Positions 46,008 through 57,841 of a stretch of 64,000 bases of DNA are shown here, in pieces. The stretch is from positions 186,001 through 250,000 of the forward strand of contig NHNY01000029.1 of assembly GCA_002786065.1 (NCBI GenBank), given 5' to 3'. How positions within the stretch are numbered: the first letter of the stretch is position 1; each line of letters starts with the position of its first letter. Both the position numbers and the translations under genes were made by a program. The notes under the pieces are model-generated. The model saw only the letters and a list, made by a program, of their open reading frames with translations. It ran no database searches and had not been told where the DNA came from. Source of the DNA: Microcyclospora pomicola (Eukaryota; Ascomycota; Dothideomycetes; Capnodiales).

Positions 46008-49000
46008 ATGGTCTGCAACGACACACAGATCGCGCTGGACGCGGCTTTCGTGGGCTGCGCTCGGATCAAGCTGAAAAACCTTGAATATGATTCAGCAAGG
46101 AGAAAAAAGGACATCAACACCCAGCTGCTACTTACCAAGTTTGAGAGAGGGTGCGACCGACTTGTCCCTGCACATTTCGTTCCCGCTGTGATCGAACAGA
46201 GTGTCTTGACTCGCGCTTTGGCCGAGAGCGCCCTCCGGCTTAAGCAGCTAAACTACAGTTCCCCTCCGGCACTCACCATACCAGAAGGCATCAAGCTACG
46301 TTGTTTACATGGCCGTCATCGTTTGCTAGCGGCAGAAGAGTACCTTCCCACCTCCGATCAATGGTGGACCGTTGAGCTCTATGATGCTTGTATGTATGAC
46401 TTGAGCAAACGAGCATCATTCACTAATGAGGCCTCGTCTTAGCGCTGTCGACTGCCGCGCGCGAAGCCTTACAACAGCAATCTGATAACTCTATCCGCTT
46501 CACGGACGGGGATGTGTTTTGGTACTACAGAATGTATCTCAAGGAAGGAAACACTAAAGGGATCGACCGCTGGGAGTCACGCTTCGAGGGTTACAAGCAT
46601 GACAAAGTGGTACAACTAGAACGCAGCTGCCATGGCACGCTGATAAGCGCCTTCGATAGACTCCTGCCATTTCGAGCGCTATGGGATGGATTCACCCTGG
46701 GCTCACTGAACAGGATATTGCCCTTGCGATGCTTTGAGGTGAGCTTGCATCTGGTACTTTGGGGATCGTGCTGATCAAACCACAGGAAATCTGCTGCTAC
46801 CTAGGTAAAGTGTGCTCTATATGGACTGACATACTTGGAACGGAAGTCGACTTTGATGACCTCGACATCCGTACTGTGCAGCTTCTGGAACTCAAATGCC
46901 CGTTAGTCTCAAAGAATGACGCTGAGGAGATCCGCTGTTCAATGAAGGACAAGATGCTTTTCCCGACGACGCAGGACCCCAAAGCCCGCCAGAACATCCT
47001 CAACCGCTTGCTTCAATGCTCGAGAATCCTCTCGATCTATACTTTTGGCAAGGATACGTTACTACTCGAAGCATGTCATTCGGGCTTGAAGGCACTTCTG
47101 CCCTCCAAAGGTAGTACATTCAGGAACGGGTTTCGGAGCGGGGTCAAACGTCACTTCACGCATGATTCGAAATTCTTCCTGGTCAACTATGTTGATCTAT
47201 GGCTCCATAGCCTCCGTTACTATCCAGAACTTTGTGAACGTCCCCGTAATGACCCGCCTCAAAACTCACGGCGACAGAAAGTTGTGCGGGCCCGATTGAA
47301 CCCATCACGTATCGAAGAGCTAGCTTTCCGAGCCCATCAATTAGGCTTTCATTCGAAAGAGATATCCGCAATACTTTCACGCTGCTCTAAGGCACCAATT
47401 TTCGAAACCGCTTCCACTGAAACTCCTGATCCGACGTGTGATTGGAGTGACGTCTTACGAGAATTGCGCTGCAATCGACCAACTCAAACGACTTTGGAGC
47501 GAACTCGAGCTTATTTGTTCCCAGAGATCATCTACCGGACCTCTGAAATCAGACCGAAGACATTTATCACGCCATACTACATCTTACAAGATATTGCACA
47601 TTCGTTTTGGGGTCATGAACCGCCAGAGAGTTTGCACGACACGCAAAGATATGAGGCGTTACCGATCCAGGAATGGTCAAACGATGAGAATGAAGCACCA
47701 CAGTCCTGTAGGCACGATCTTGATATCACCATCAAGGGTGACAAGTACCACGAGAACGACGAAGATGCTACCACGACAGACAGCATGGAAGATGTCATGA
47801 ATCAAGATTTTCAAGATATCGTTTTCGGCAAAGACCGTCGAGCGGAAGAAGATGAGCGAGTCCGTCTTGAAGTGGAAGTCATCGAAGCTCAACGAAGACG
47901 TGCGGCTGAAGAAGACAAGGAAGAACGTAAAGCGGCAGAAGAAGACGCTAGCCAGGAAGCGGCTCGCCAGGAAGCTGAACGTGAAGTCGAACGTCAGGAA
48001 GCTGGACGTCAGGAAGCTGGACGTCAGGAAGCTGGACGTCAGGAAGCTGGACGTCAGGAAGCTGAACTTCAGCAAGCGGCTCGTCAGGAAGCTGAACGCC
48101 AGGAAGTCGAACGCCGGCAAGCTGAACGTCAGCAAGCTGAACATCAGGAAGCTGAACGCCAAGAAGCTGAACGCCAGGAAGCTGAACGCCAGGAAGCTGA
48201 ACGTCAGGAAGCTGAACGTCAGGAAGCTGAACGTCAGGAAGCTGAACGTCAGGAAGCTGAACGTCAGGAAGCTGAACGCCAGGAAGCAGAGAGAAGGGTG
48301 GATGCCCGATCGGGGTATGAGAATGAATTGGCCACACATGTGCCAGATATCAAAGACCAGCTGCAGCGCGAGGTAGCTAACATAAAACGTGACGACGCGG
48401 CGAAAATACGGATCAGGAATGAGCGCATTCGCAGGACTCGTTTTCCCCGAAACCATACTCCAATAATCGGCAACGGGAACGAGGCTGAATTCACGTTCAG
48501 TAACGCGGGTACAGGCTCACCCTCCGTACAGATGGAAGTGGATGGCAACCAGGATACTATATTTACAAAGGCGTCATTGCCTGCGGAGGTGAGACAAACC
48601 ACGTCACAGCTCCATGATAGCCCAGAGAGACACAAGACTGTTTCGAGATATCGTGATAGACCAGAAAGAGGGACGCGCAAGTCACAACTACCTGGAAAAT
48701 ACACTGGGATATTCGAAAACGCTCAGAAGCATCTGAGTTTCATGGCAGATAAAGTAGTTGTTGGGTCCAACAAGACAGCCAAACAACTCCTCGGGAAGTG
48801 TGAAGAGAGCACGGAGCTTGATCGTAGACGAGTAAATGGTGAGCCTAAGCTGTGGGCTTGGAACCATGACGAAGAACAAGCTTTCGTCGACCTCATGAGG
48901 CTCGTTACCCGTTACTCATGGGGAGGCTTGTCATTACTTGGACAACGCCGGTCGGCGCCTGGCACCGCGGAAGTGTTCCATCGGACTTGCAGTGTTGAGG

Positions 49001-49209
49001 ACGCCTGGAAAGGATTGACCACAGATCCGCAATATGTGCTTGCCGCCTGCGTAAGGAAACACGATGTGCCTGATACTGGCTTTGCAGCTGGCAAAAGGGG
49101 CAGAACAGCAGATTACGTACCACGTGATGACGAGACATACATCGGCTTTGAAAGGGTAAATCTCCAGCTGCCTACCAAACGCGATGGTGACGACGACGAG
49201 GAATTGTGA
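46008..49209 (+). CDS. DUF3723 protein (Starship accessory family) with QEAER repeats
   Basis: Three exons join in frame: 46008-46389, 46443-46738 and 46786-49209, giving 1033 residues. Family landmarks include IPEGIKLRCLHGRHRLLAAEE (about 97-117), a WWTVELYDAS.LS segment across the first intron, then WDGFTLGSLNRILPLRC and EICCYLGKVCSIW at the second splice. A long alpha-helical part follows. Residues about 645-765 are a run of roughly 24 pentapeptides of QEAER type, a highly charged helix. The last 230 residues include WAWNHDEEQAFVDLMRLVTRY. The function of DUF3723 is unknown. It is one of the gene families repeatedly found as cargo near captains in Starship elements. The gene is intact, without RIP, in contrast to the DUF3435 gene 4 kb upstream. 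Confidence 0.82.
47940..48292 (+). repeat. in-frame 15-base tandem repeat in the DUF3723 gene (about 24 units)
   Basis: The unit caggaagctgaacgt (QEAER) and close variants run almost without interruption. The variants QEAGR, QQAER and QEVER cluster in the first half, while the second half is nearly pure, which suggests recent growth by slippage or unequal exchange. The unit is a multiple of three, so all other frames are also open across it. Confidence 0.9.
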
Positions 49210-49984
49210 AGCATCTTTGACTGGTAGTGCACAAAGCAAATACCTCCTTACTAGAGTTTGCCATAATATTGTATCAAACCTGACGATCCATTCTGGAACG
49301 AGTGCTCTGTCTATTTACACCAGAGTATGGAGGCCATGGCAAATATCAACACAGTCTACCATCTCCAGGCTGCACGACTTGCTTGCCGTAACAAGCCGAT
49401 CAACAAAAGCGTCTACGGGAAGGCGCCACGTTTTCTCGGTTCTGCCTTGTCAAAATCGTTTTCCGCATCTTCTATAACATCCATCCCTACGAAACGGGAC
49501 GCACGGTGTAACGGGACGACATATAGCGCACCGTAGCGCTAAGCTAATTTGTAGTAGTGCCTGCTTGCACCGCCACATCAAGTCAAATTATATATCATGA
49601 GCTCAGCTAAGTAGGTCGGGTATAATGTAATGCTATTCTCAATCGACGATCATTCACAATACGCTTCCTCACATGCGAATCAATGCGAAAATGACGACCG
49701 TCACAAACGAGGTATAGGCAACCTCCTATATGTCTTAACGACGAGGACAAAAGATGCCACAGTTTCATAGTGAGTGGTTATGTCATGCTAGTCTTCTAAG
49801 AAATCTCTTGCAATTTAACATTGCCGCTTCATGTGCCGTACACGATTCTGCTTCCGAGTACTGTACGAGCCTAACTAAAGCTAGTCACGTAATCATCATA
49901 ACTCGGCTAGCAGATGTAGTATTTAACACTAGGCCATTTCCGTAGACGTAGGCGGGGATAGGTGGCGACATTTATTTACCGCTA
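49210..49984. other. right edge of the island and start of the second RIPed block
   Basis: No gene is supported in these 775 bases. Composition changes from normal to TA-rich with many TAG triplets between about 49500 and 49600, which I take as the border of RIP damage. Confidence 0.45.
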
Positions 49985-50157
49985 CATTCCTACGAGAAAA
50001 TCTTCCTTAGTCGCCTCTAAAAGGTGTTATCTCTTTAAGCTACTGCACGCCAATCCTATAGGTTAACCGTCTTGTCGTCCGAGCCTAATGCTACTAGCCG
50101 CCCGTCCGCAGAGAACGCTACGCCCTAGACCCTCGCTCTATGGCCCTCGAGCCTCTT
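49985..50157 (-). pseudogene. WD40 repeat and 3' end of the kinase-WD40 relic (left part)
   Basis: The minus strand contains one WD40 unit (FS.DGRLVA.GSDDKTV) closely matching the six units at 57.08-57.84 kb, followed by a short tail ending near 49990. It is separated from those units by the LTR element at 50158-57073. The 5 bases next to each element end are identical (CTCTT), and the WD40 spacing is continuous across the insertion. This is therefore the last blade of the same gene. Confidence 0.75.
50153..50157. repeat. target-site duplication CTCTT, left copy
   Basis: These five bases directly before the 5' LTR are repeated directly after the 3' LTR at 57074-57078. Joining the flanks with one copy gives the normal WD40 linker sequence seen in the neighbouring repeats. 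Confidence 0.85.
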
Positions 50158-50463
50158 TGTTATAGGTCAACTCGCGAAGGAAGGTTTGCCGACCTAAGCG
50201 ACGACACCCTACGTAGCAACAACTGTCGCTCCCTTACATTAGAGCGATAAGGCGCGATACCGAGCGGACCACCGTACTGTGTCGCTTATACAGATCGTTT
50301 ACGATTCTCCTTAGTATATAGCGTAGCTAGTTTCATTAAGTAGAATCGTGTACAACTCATTGTTCATACTCAGTAATTAGAATAACCTAACTCCCTACCT
50401 CGTACTGCTTTAACTGTCCCTATACTCAGAAGATCTAATAAGACTAACGTAACAGTCTTAATA
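50158..50463 (+). repeat. 5' LTR of the complete Ty3/Gypsy element
   Basis: These 306 bases start TGTTA and match 56768-57073 along their whole length. By eye I count about twenty differences between the two copies, all transitions, as RIP would leave. Confidence 0.9.
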
Positions 50464-53400
50464 ACTTTGTACACCCTTAAGATAGGCGACAAACGAAGCA
50501 CTACTAGGACTCCCGCTCCTAGCGAAGCAGGTAGCTCCTGCCGACCTTAACTAACCCCGACCTAGTCTACTGTCGGACGTCCTCCTTAGCAAGACATCGA
50601 CATAGACAGTAACGACGAAGACGCTAAGCTAAAGACATCCAAGTTCTATACTGCTAAGCCTAACATGTACTCTAGCGATCGACACAAACTTAATAACTAG
50701 ATAGCCTAGATGAAACTTTACTTTGTCTTTAACGAAGTTCTAGACGAAAAACAAGCCTTGTTTGCGACTACGTACTTAAGAGGTGCTGCTTAGCACTAGA
50801 TCAAGCTATATCTTAACAAGTTCTTCTAAGGAACTCGTGATCCTATAATCAAGAACATGTTCGGAGATTTTATCAACTTTGAAAGAGAATTCTGTAACAT
50901 CTTTAGGATTAGCAACGAACTTAACAACGCTTTACGAGTCATTTAAAACCTTACTTAGAAGACTTTAGCTGCCGACTATGCTACTAAGTTCTAAGAGTAC
51001 TCGCAAGTGACGACATAGGGAAACGACGCTCTTATAGTAATGTTCGAGCGCGGGTTAAAGGAACTAGTTAAGAAAGAACTAATGCGGATTCGAATCGGAA
51101 CATCTATCGACACGTTAGAGCAATTAATTAGGCTCTTAATCGAGATCGATGATTTACTTTACGAACATTCTGTTAGAAGTAGGAAAGGCGCGTTCGTTTC
51201 TCGAAATAACAACAGACACAAGCATCGTAGTTACACTAAAAGCTACTATTATCACGACCTAATAGACCTTAGCGCTACTACTCTAGTTCGGCATAGGAAA
51301 AAGCTAGGACTAGGAAAAGGTCAGAGAAGAGATGCAGGAAAACTGACATGCTACACATATAGCAAACTAGGTTACATCGTAAGGGACTGTCGCTCTAAGT
51401 AGTAACAGAGGAATGTGCAACCCCGACAGTTTAACAATGTTGCTAGAAAAGTTCAGTTCAACCTTACAGAAAAAGGACGAATGATTATGAACAATACGGT
51501 ACAAAGACTTTAAGAGATTTAACAACAACTAAATACTATTGAAGCTATGCGGGCCGACCCTATCTATATTAGTTAAACAGGCGGACTAATGCATAAAGAC
51601 TATAACGAAGAATGCGAACAACTACTCGTAGAACAGTACGATCTACAGACACTCTAGGGACTTCTAGATCTAGACAGATAGGAAGCTCCGGGCTATGATT
51701 ACCTTAATTAGGTACTATGTACTATCGATAGTTGTACCGAACATTTCGATGTAAAGGACAATTTCGATGTATTTCTAGAAGAAAACGATTAGCGCAACAC
51801 GCTTATGCAAATCGAACAAAAGCACACTAAGGTGCTTAACGACTTAAACGACTACTTGCAGACAACTTAAGGAGAGGAGAACGACAACGACCCTACGCTC
51901 TCTAAGCGAGTTGAAGAAGTACATAGGACACTCGAAGGTCGAGAATTCATAATTTAGAGAGCCTACTTAGCCTTGAAAAGTTACGAACGACGTCAACCTA
52001 AGAACCTAGTTAAGCTAAACGTTACTATACTAGAAGAAATCCTCGAAGACTTAGATGTCGGATTAGGAACCGAATTAGGAGAGTTTACCGAATCTAAAGA
52101 GGAAGAAGAAGAAATCCACCTTGCAATCCTAAAACTAGGACTTGTACTACAGCTCCTACAGATCTTGAAGAAACACTATACTAAAATGTTTTAGGACATA
52201 GGTAGAGTACAGTGCGTTCTACTATTAGCATTCGATGCAATGCTCCGCGAACTACGAAAATCTATGTAGGATGCGCCTAGAGTCTACGAAGAAGTACGAC
52301 TAGTTAATACAGTATGCGACATACTACCACTCGGAGCTGTTTTCCGACTAGACGGATCTTACTAATGCGGAAATAGGATTATCGTTACTAGAGAAATACG
52401 AGTCGCTATACTAGGACTACGCAAGAAATTCTCGGAAGAACAAACGAAGATAGAAGTAGCTCGGATCGCTAAAGAAACAAGGGGCGAGCTCTACTACTCT
52501 AACACAACTACTAGTTCCTTAGGAAAAGGAAGACTCTTAGGAAATTGAGTGGTTACTAAGAGATGAACAACATAAACACTTAGAAGTCAGCAGTTTTTTG
52601 CACACAAGTTACTGTTAATAGGTACAAAATCACGGCTATAATTGATTCTAGCGCAGGTGGAAACTTTGTTTCTAGTGATTACGTACAACGATTTAGGATC
52701 GTAACCTAACGAAAGAAGACAGGTTACGAGCTAGTAGCCGTCGATAGCTCATTATTGCTAAGCGTAAGTAGGGAGACGGTACTCCTACTAATGACAGTTT
52801 AGAAGCACTAAGAAGACATTACCCTCGATGTTGTACCTATAGCTAGGCACGACGTCGTCTTAGGTATGCCTTAGCTAAGACTGCACAATCCAACTATCCT
52901 ATAGACCCTAGGACAAGTTCGATTTAAATAGTGTAACTGCGTAAGTTATACTAAACCTACGCGACGATAGCGTTCGTCGGTAGATAAGACAAGGGAGTTC
53001 AACACAGTTGAAGATTAGAACCTATAGTCGCAACGATAGACTAATAAGATAGATCTACGAACACAACAGGCACGCTAGTAGGACAACGTCGACCAGAAAT
53101 AGAACGACGGCCGACTACCACAGGACAACGACGGCTAACGAATTGTTAGTATAGTAAAGGATAATCACGAACCTTCTAGAATCCCTAAAGAGTACGAACA
53201 GTTTAAGCAGCTCTTTTAGGAAGAGGAAACGTCCAAAACGTTACCTATATATCAGCCGTAGGATCACAAAATACTACTTATACTAGGAGAGCAACCTACG
53301 CATAGTCCACTCTATACTTGTTCGATAAAAGAGCTCCAAACTACTAAGGAATACCTAGATAAGTACCTAGCACGAGGATGGATAAGAGAATCCGAATCCC

Positions 53401-56189
53401 CTACTAGTTACCCGACGATGTTCGTACCTAAGAAAAACGGCAAGGAACGAATGGTTATCGACTACTAGAAACTCAATAGCATTACGATTAAGAATCGACA
53501 CCCTTTACCTAATATTGAGGAACTCCAAACTCAGTTTACTAGAGCAAATTAGTATATAGCTATCGACTTATAAGAAGCCTACTATCTAGTAAGAATGGCT
53601 AAAGGAGAAGAGTAGAAGATAGCGTTCAAAACACGCTACGGACTTTACAAATACCTTGTTATGCCTTTCGGATTGACGAATGCACTAGCTACGATGCAAG
53701 CACTTATTAACGACATACTTAGAGAGTACCTCGACGTGTTCGTAGTTGCGTACCTCGACGATATTATGGTCTACACGACTAGCACGCTAGCTTAGCATTA
53801 AGAGCACGTAAGGAAAGTATTCGCTAAGCTCGCTTCTAGGAACCTTAAGGTAAGTATCGACAAATGTGAATTCCACAAGAAGGAAGTTAAATTCCTAGGG
53901 TTCATTGTTAGTATACACAGTATCAAGTTAGACCTAGATAAAATCAAGTCTATTAAGGAATGGCCTACGCCAGAAAGCGTCAAAGATATATAGTCATTTC
54001 TTAGACTCGCCAACTACAACCAAAAGTTCATCAAGGACTACTTAAAGATCGCGATACCACTTACTAAACTCACTCGAAAGGACCAACCCTTCGAATGGAA
54101 AGACGAATAGGAGAAAGCGTTTTAGAAGCTAAAACAGGCCTGTATAGACCAGCCTATACTCCTTATGTTCGACACGGAAAAACTAATACAAGTCGAAACC
54201 GATACATCTGATTTAGCAATAGGAGCATGCCTAACTTAAGAAGTCGACAGTAAGAGACATCCTATTGCCTACTTCTTAAGGAAGATGATACCTACCGAAG
54301 CAAACTACAACATCTATAATAAGGAACTTCTTGCGATTGTTGTAGCTCTGTAACACTAGAGGATTTATGCTAAAGGAGCCCTAGGACTTACGATCTACTC
54401 CGATTATAAGAACCTACTCTACTTTACGACGACGAAGGTCTTGAATCGAAGGCAGACTCGCTAGTCCGAACTCCTAGGGCAATACAAGTTTACTATCTAG
54501 TATACGCTAGGCAAAGACAACGGCTGTGCTAACGCACTAAGCCGAAGAAGTGACTACATAAACGGAAAAGAAGATATGGATTAACAAATCCTTAAACGAA
54601 ACAAAGATGGATCTCTAAGCGCTAATGCTTAAGAGTTCAATAACATCATAAGGATAGTGCAAGACTTAGACAAGCAATTCCTAATAGCGAAAGGGAAGTA
54701 CTAACTTACCGACGAAGCAAAAATCTAAGAATGTATTACAAAACATCATGACGACCCTCTAGAAGGACATCTAGGAATAGCAAGAACCATAGAGCGAATC
54801 TGCCGACATTTTAGTATTCCTAATCTAAGGAAACATGTCGAGAAATACATTAAGAAGTACAAGGAATGCTAATAAGACAAGTCAAACAGACATGCTAAAT
54901 ACGGAGATGTACAGTTCTTAACACTGCCTACGTAGCCTTAGGAACAAGTCACGATGGATTTCATCGTTAAACTACTGAAATCCACTAACCTAACCACTAG
55001 CGTACAGTACGACTCTATACTTGTCATAGTCGACAAACTAACGAAATACTCACACTTTATACTATGTAAGGAATCGATGAACTTAGAACAACTTTCGTGT
55101 CTAGTTCTCGATAGACTTATTCGGTATCACAGGTTACTAAAGATAATTGTCTCAGACCAAGATAAGTTATTCACGTCAAACTTCTAGAAAACTTTGATCA
55201 CGAAACTAGGCATACGACACAAGATGTCTACAGCCTACCATCCGCAAACAGACGGACAAACTAAGAGAATGAACCAATCTCTCGAGGCATATATAAGACA
55301 CTACGTTAACTATGCACAAAACAATTAGGTAGGACTACTACTAATAGCACAAATTTCCTTGAACAACAATGTCTCGGAAACAACGAAAGAGACACCGTTC
55401 TTTGCTAACTTTAGCAAATATCTAACAACCTAGCTCGAGAGCCTTAGTAGCCCCGAAGCCGAAAAAGGACTAATAATCGCAGAACAACTCTAGAAGGTTC
55501 ACGCACAAATTCACGACAATATCCTTAAATTATAGAAGTCTATTACTAAACGACTTGCGAAGAAATCAAAGAACACACCTTAGCTTAAAAGGGGGGATAA
55601 AGTGTATCTTCTTACGAAAAATTTAAAAACGAAGAGACTATCAAAGAAACTTGACTCTGTTAAAGTCGGTCCGTTTTTGATTAAAGAAGTACGAGGACTA
55701 GTCAACTACCTCCTCGACCTACTACTAGATACAGGACGCATCTACCTAGTATTCTACATATCCTTGCTAGAACTAGCCGACCTAAATACGCTAATATTAA
55801 CAACCTTTGAATACTAACTCGATGACGATGAATTCGAAGTTAAGAAAATCCTAAAGAAGAAAGGTTAGAAATACTTGGTCAAATAGAAAGGATATCCGGA
55901 ATCAGAGAATATGTAGGAACTACAAGCAAATCTTACCAACTGTGAGAAAGCGCTTTAAGACTTCTACGACCTAGAACTATAAGTAGACAGCAGAAAATAC
56001 AAAGACATCTATAACTAGTATAACGCAAGCGTCGAATAGGACGAACGCCAAGGAATCAAACAAGCACTACTAAAGCGCTACTTAGATGTACTTAAGAAGA
56101 AACATACCTTATAGGTTGTAAGGAACCTCGTACGACGCGTCTAAGGAACTAGGATCCAGTTCATCCTACTAAGAAGGACTTATCTACAA

Positions 56190-56678
56190 ACGACCATCCA
56201 TCGGAAATAGCTCGTTGAAAGGGAGTTCTACAGGAACCGGATTACTAAACAATGCCTCCATCTCCTTATTAACCTACTTAGCCTCGGCAATGGACGCAAC
56301 TTCCTTGTCCTGCGCTGCTACGACCGATTTATCCTTTATACGCAAGCTCTTACGCAAGCAACGAACGCGAGCACGATGCTCTAGTAACTTCTGAGTTAAA
56401 GCATCCTCCGCTTCCTCTGTATCCTCTAACTCTTTCGCGATCTTCTCCCGAACTTTTACGATCTTCTTATACTCTATCTAAGTTACTTATAGATTGCAAG
56501 ATTAACTGTGCTTTGCGTATTCCGAGCAACGACCCGACCGCGTATCGGCGATGCACGTTTTGCCCGCTGTTTCGCAGTGGTAACATTTCGTAGGCATAAC
56601 GATACTGTTCGACAAAATACTAGTTTCTAGGAATTCCTTTCGTTCTTTCGGAGTCCTGTCTTTAGAAGACTTAGGCAT
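56190..56678 (-). other. antisense cysteine-rich open region inside the LTR element
   Basis: Between the chromodomain-like segment and the 3' LTR, the strand opposite to gag-pol reads as a coding-like segment. It starts at an ATG at 56678 (MPKSSKDRTPKERKEF) and has a cysteine cluster (CYHCETAGKTC, then GRCSEYA), followed by a charged, helix-forming part. It is a broken part of the fossil element. Small Cys-rich proteins of this look are frequent in fungal genomes. Whether it belongs to the element or was picked up is not known. Confidence 0.5.
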
Positions 56679-56767
56679 GTTAGCTTACAAGATCAAGATA
56701 GCTATAAAATCTAGCGCGAACAGTTAGTAAGCAGAATCAGGACGATTCTGCGTAGAGGGGGAATAGT

Positions 56768-57073
56768 TGTTACAGGTCAACTCGCGAAGGAAGGTTTGCC
56801 GACCTAAGCGACGACACCCTACGCAGCAACAACTATCGCTCCCTTACATTAGAGCGATAAGGCGCGACACCGAGCGGACCACCGCACTATGTCGCTTACA
56901 TAGATCGTTTACGATTCTCCTTAGTATATAGCGTAGCTAGTTTCATTAAGTAGAATCGTGTACAACTTATTGTTTATACTTAGTGATTGGAATAACCTAA
57001 CTCCCTGCCTCGTACCGCTTTAACCGTCCCTATACTTAGAAGATCCAATAAGACCAACGTAACGGTCTTAACA
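56768..57073 (+). repeat. 3' LTR of the complete Ty3/Gypsy element
   Basis: These 306 bases run from TGTTA to TTAACA and are preceded by a purine-rich tract (around 56753-56763). They match the 5' LTR in the same orientation. Confidence 0.9.
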
Positions 57074-57078
57074 CTCTT
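57074..57078. repeat. target-site duplication CTCTT, right copy
   Basis: Partner of the copy at 50153-50157. Its sequence and position agree with a single LTR-element insertion. Confidence 0.85.
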
Positions 57079-57841
57079 GACCTCTGCCCCCGTCCCTGTC
57101 TTCTATAGCCTGACTATCTTGTCGTCCGAGCCCGACGCTACTAGCCGCCCGTCCGGGGAGAACGCTACGCTCCTAACCTAGTCCCCGTAGCCCTCGAGCC
57201 TCGTAATCTCCGCCCCCGTCCCTGTCTCCTACAGCCTAACTGTCTTGTCGCTCGAGCCCGATGCTACTAGCCGCCTATCCGGGGAGAACGTTACGCCCCT
57301 AACCTAGTCCCTGTAGCCTTCGAGCCTCTTAACTTCCGCCCCTGTCCCCGTCTCCCACAGCCTAACTGTCTTGTCGTCCGAGCCCGACGCTACTAGTCGC
57401 CTGTCTAGGGAGAATGCCACGCCCCCGACGCCCGCCCTGTAGCCCTCGAGCCTCCTGACCTCCGCCCCTGTCCCCGTGTCCTACAGCCTGACCGTCTTGT
57501 CTATCGAGCCCGACGCTACTAGCTGCCCGTCTGGGGAGAACGCCACGCCCCTAACCCCCGCCCTGTAGCCCTCGAGCCTCTTGACTTCTGCCCCTGTCCC
57601 TGTCTCCTACAGCCTGACCGTCTTGTCGTCCGAGCCCGACGCCACTAGCTACCCGTCCGGGGAGAACACTACGCCCCCGACCTACGCCCTATAGCCCTCG
57701 AGCCTCTTAACTTCCGCCCCCGTCCCTGTATCCTACAGCCTGACCGTCTTGTCGCCCGAGCCTGACGCTACTAGCTGCCCGTCTAGGGAGAACGCTACAC
57801 TACTGACCCCTGCCCTGTAGCCCTCGAGCCTCTTAACCTTC
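57079..57841 (-). repeat. six tandem 126-base WD40 units
   Basis: Units begin every 126 bases and differ at few positions, mostly by transitions. High similarity between repeats in one gene is typical of WD40 arrays of fungal NLR-like genes that exchange repeats. Confidence 0.85.

Larger units (their letters stand above)
50158..57073 (+). mobile_element. Ty3/Gypsy-type LTR retrotransposon with chromodomain-like end, complete in length, broken
   Basis: The element is 6,916 bases, bounded by 306-base LTRs and a 5-base target duplication. Parts in order on the + strand are: gag-like region about 50660-51400 with a CCHC knuckle near 51345-51395; protease-like about 52630-52880; reverse transcriptase about 53380-53960; RNase H about 54150-54550; integrase about 54700-55450; and a chromodomain-like segment about 55820-55930. 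The order protease-RT-RNase H-integrase is that of Ty3/Gypsy, and the chromodomain points to the chromovirus branch. It is a RIP-damaged fossil with very many breaks. A purine-rich tract lies just before the 3' LTR. It is inserted in the WD40 part of a host-type gene. RIP prevents dating by LTR divergence. Confidence 0.88.

Noticed and set aside
47677-48456. Long minus-strand frames (259 and 129 codons) and a second + frame over the DUF3723 repeat
   Set aside because: A 15-base repeat keeps all frames open. The Leu/Phe/Thr and Val/Gln/Leu/Pro strings are translations of the QEAER array in other frames.
57079-57841. CRISPR-like or satellite array
   Set aside because: The 126-base period translates to WD40 repeats on the minus strand, so it is a coding repeat relic.
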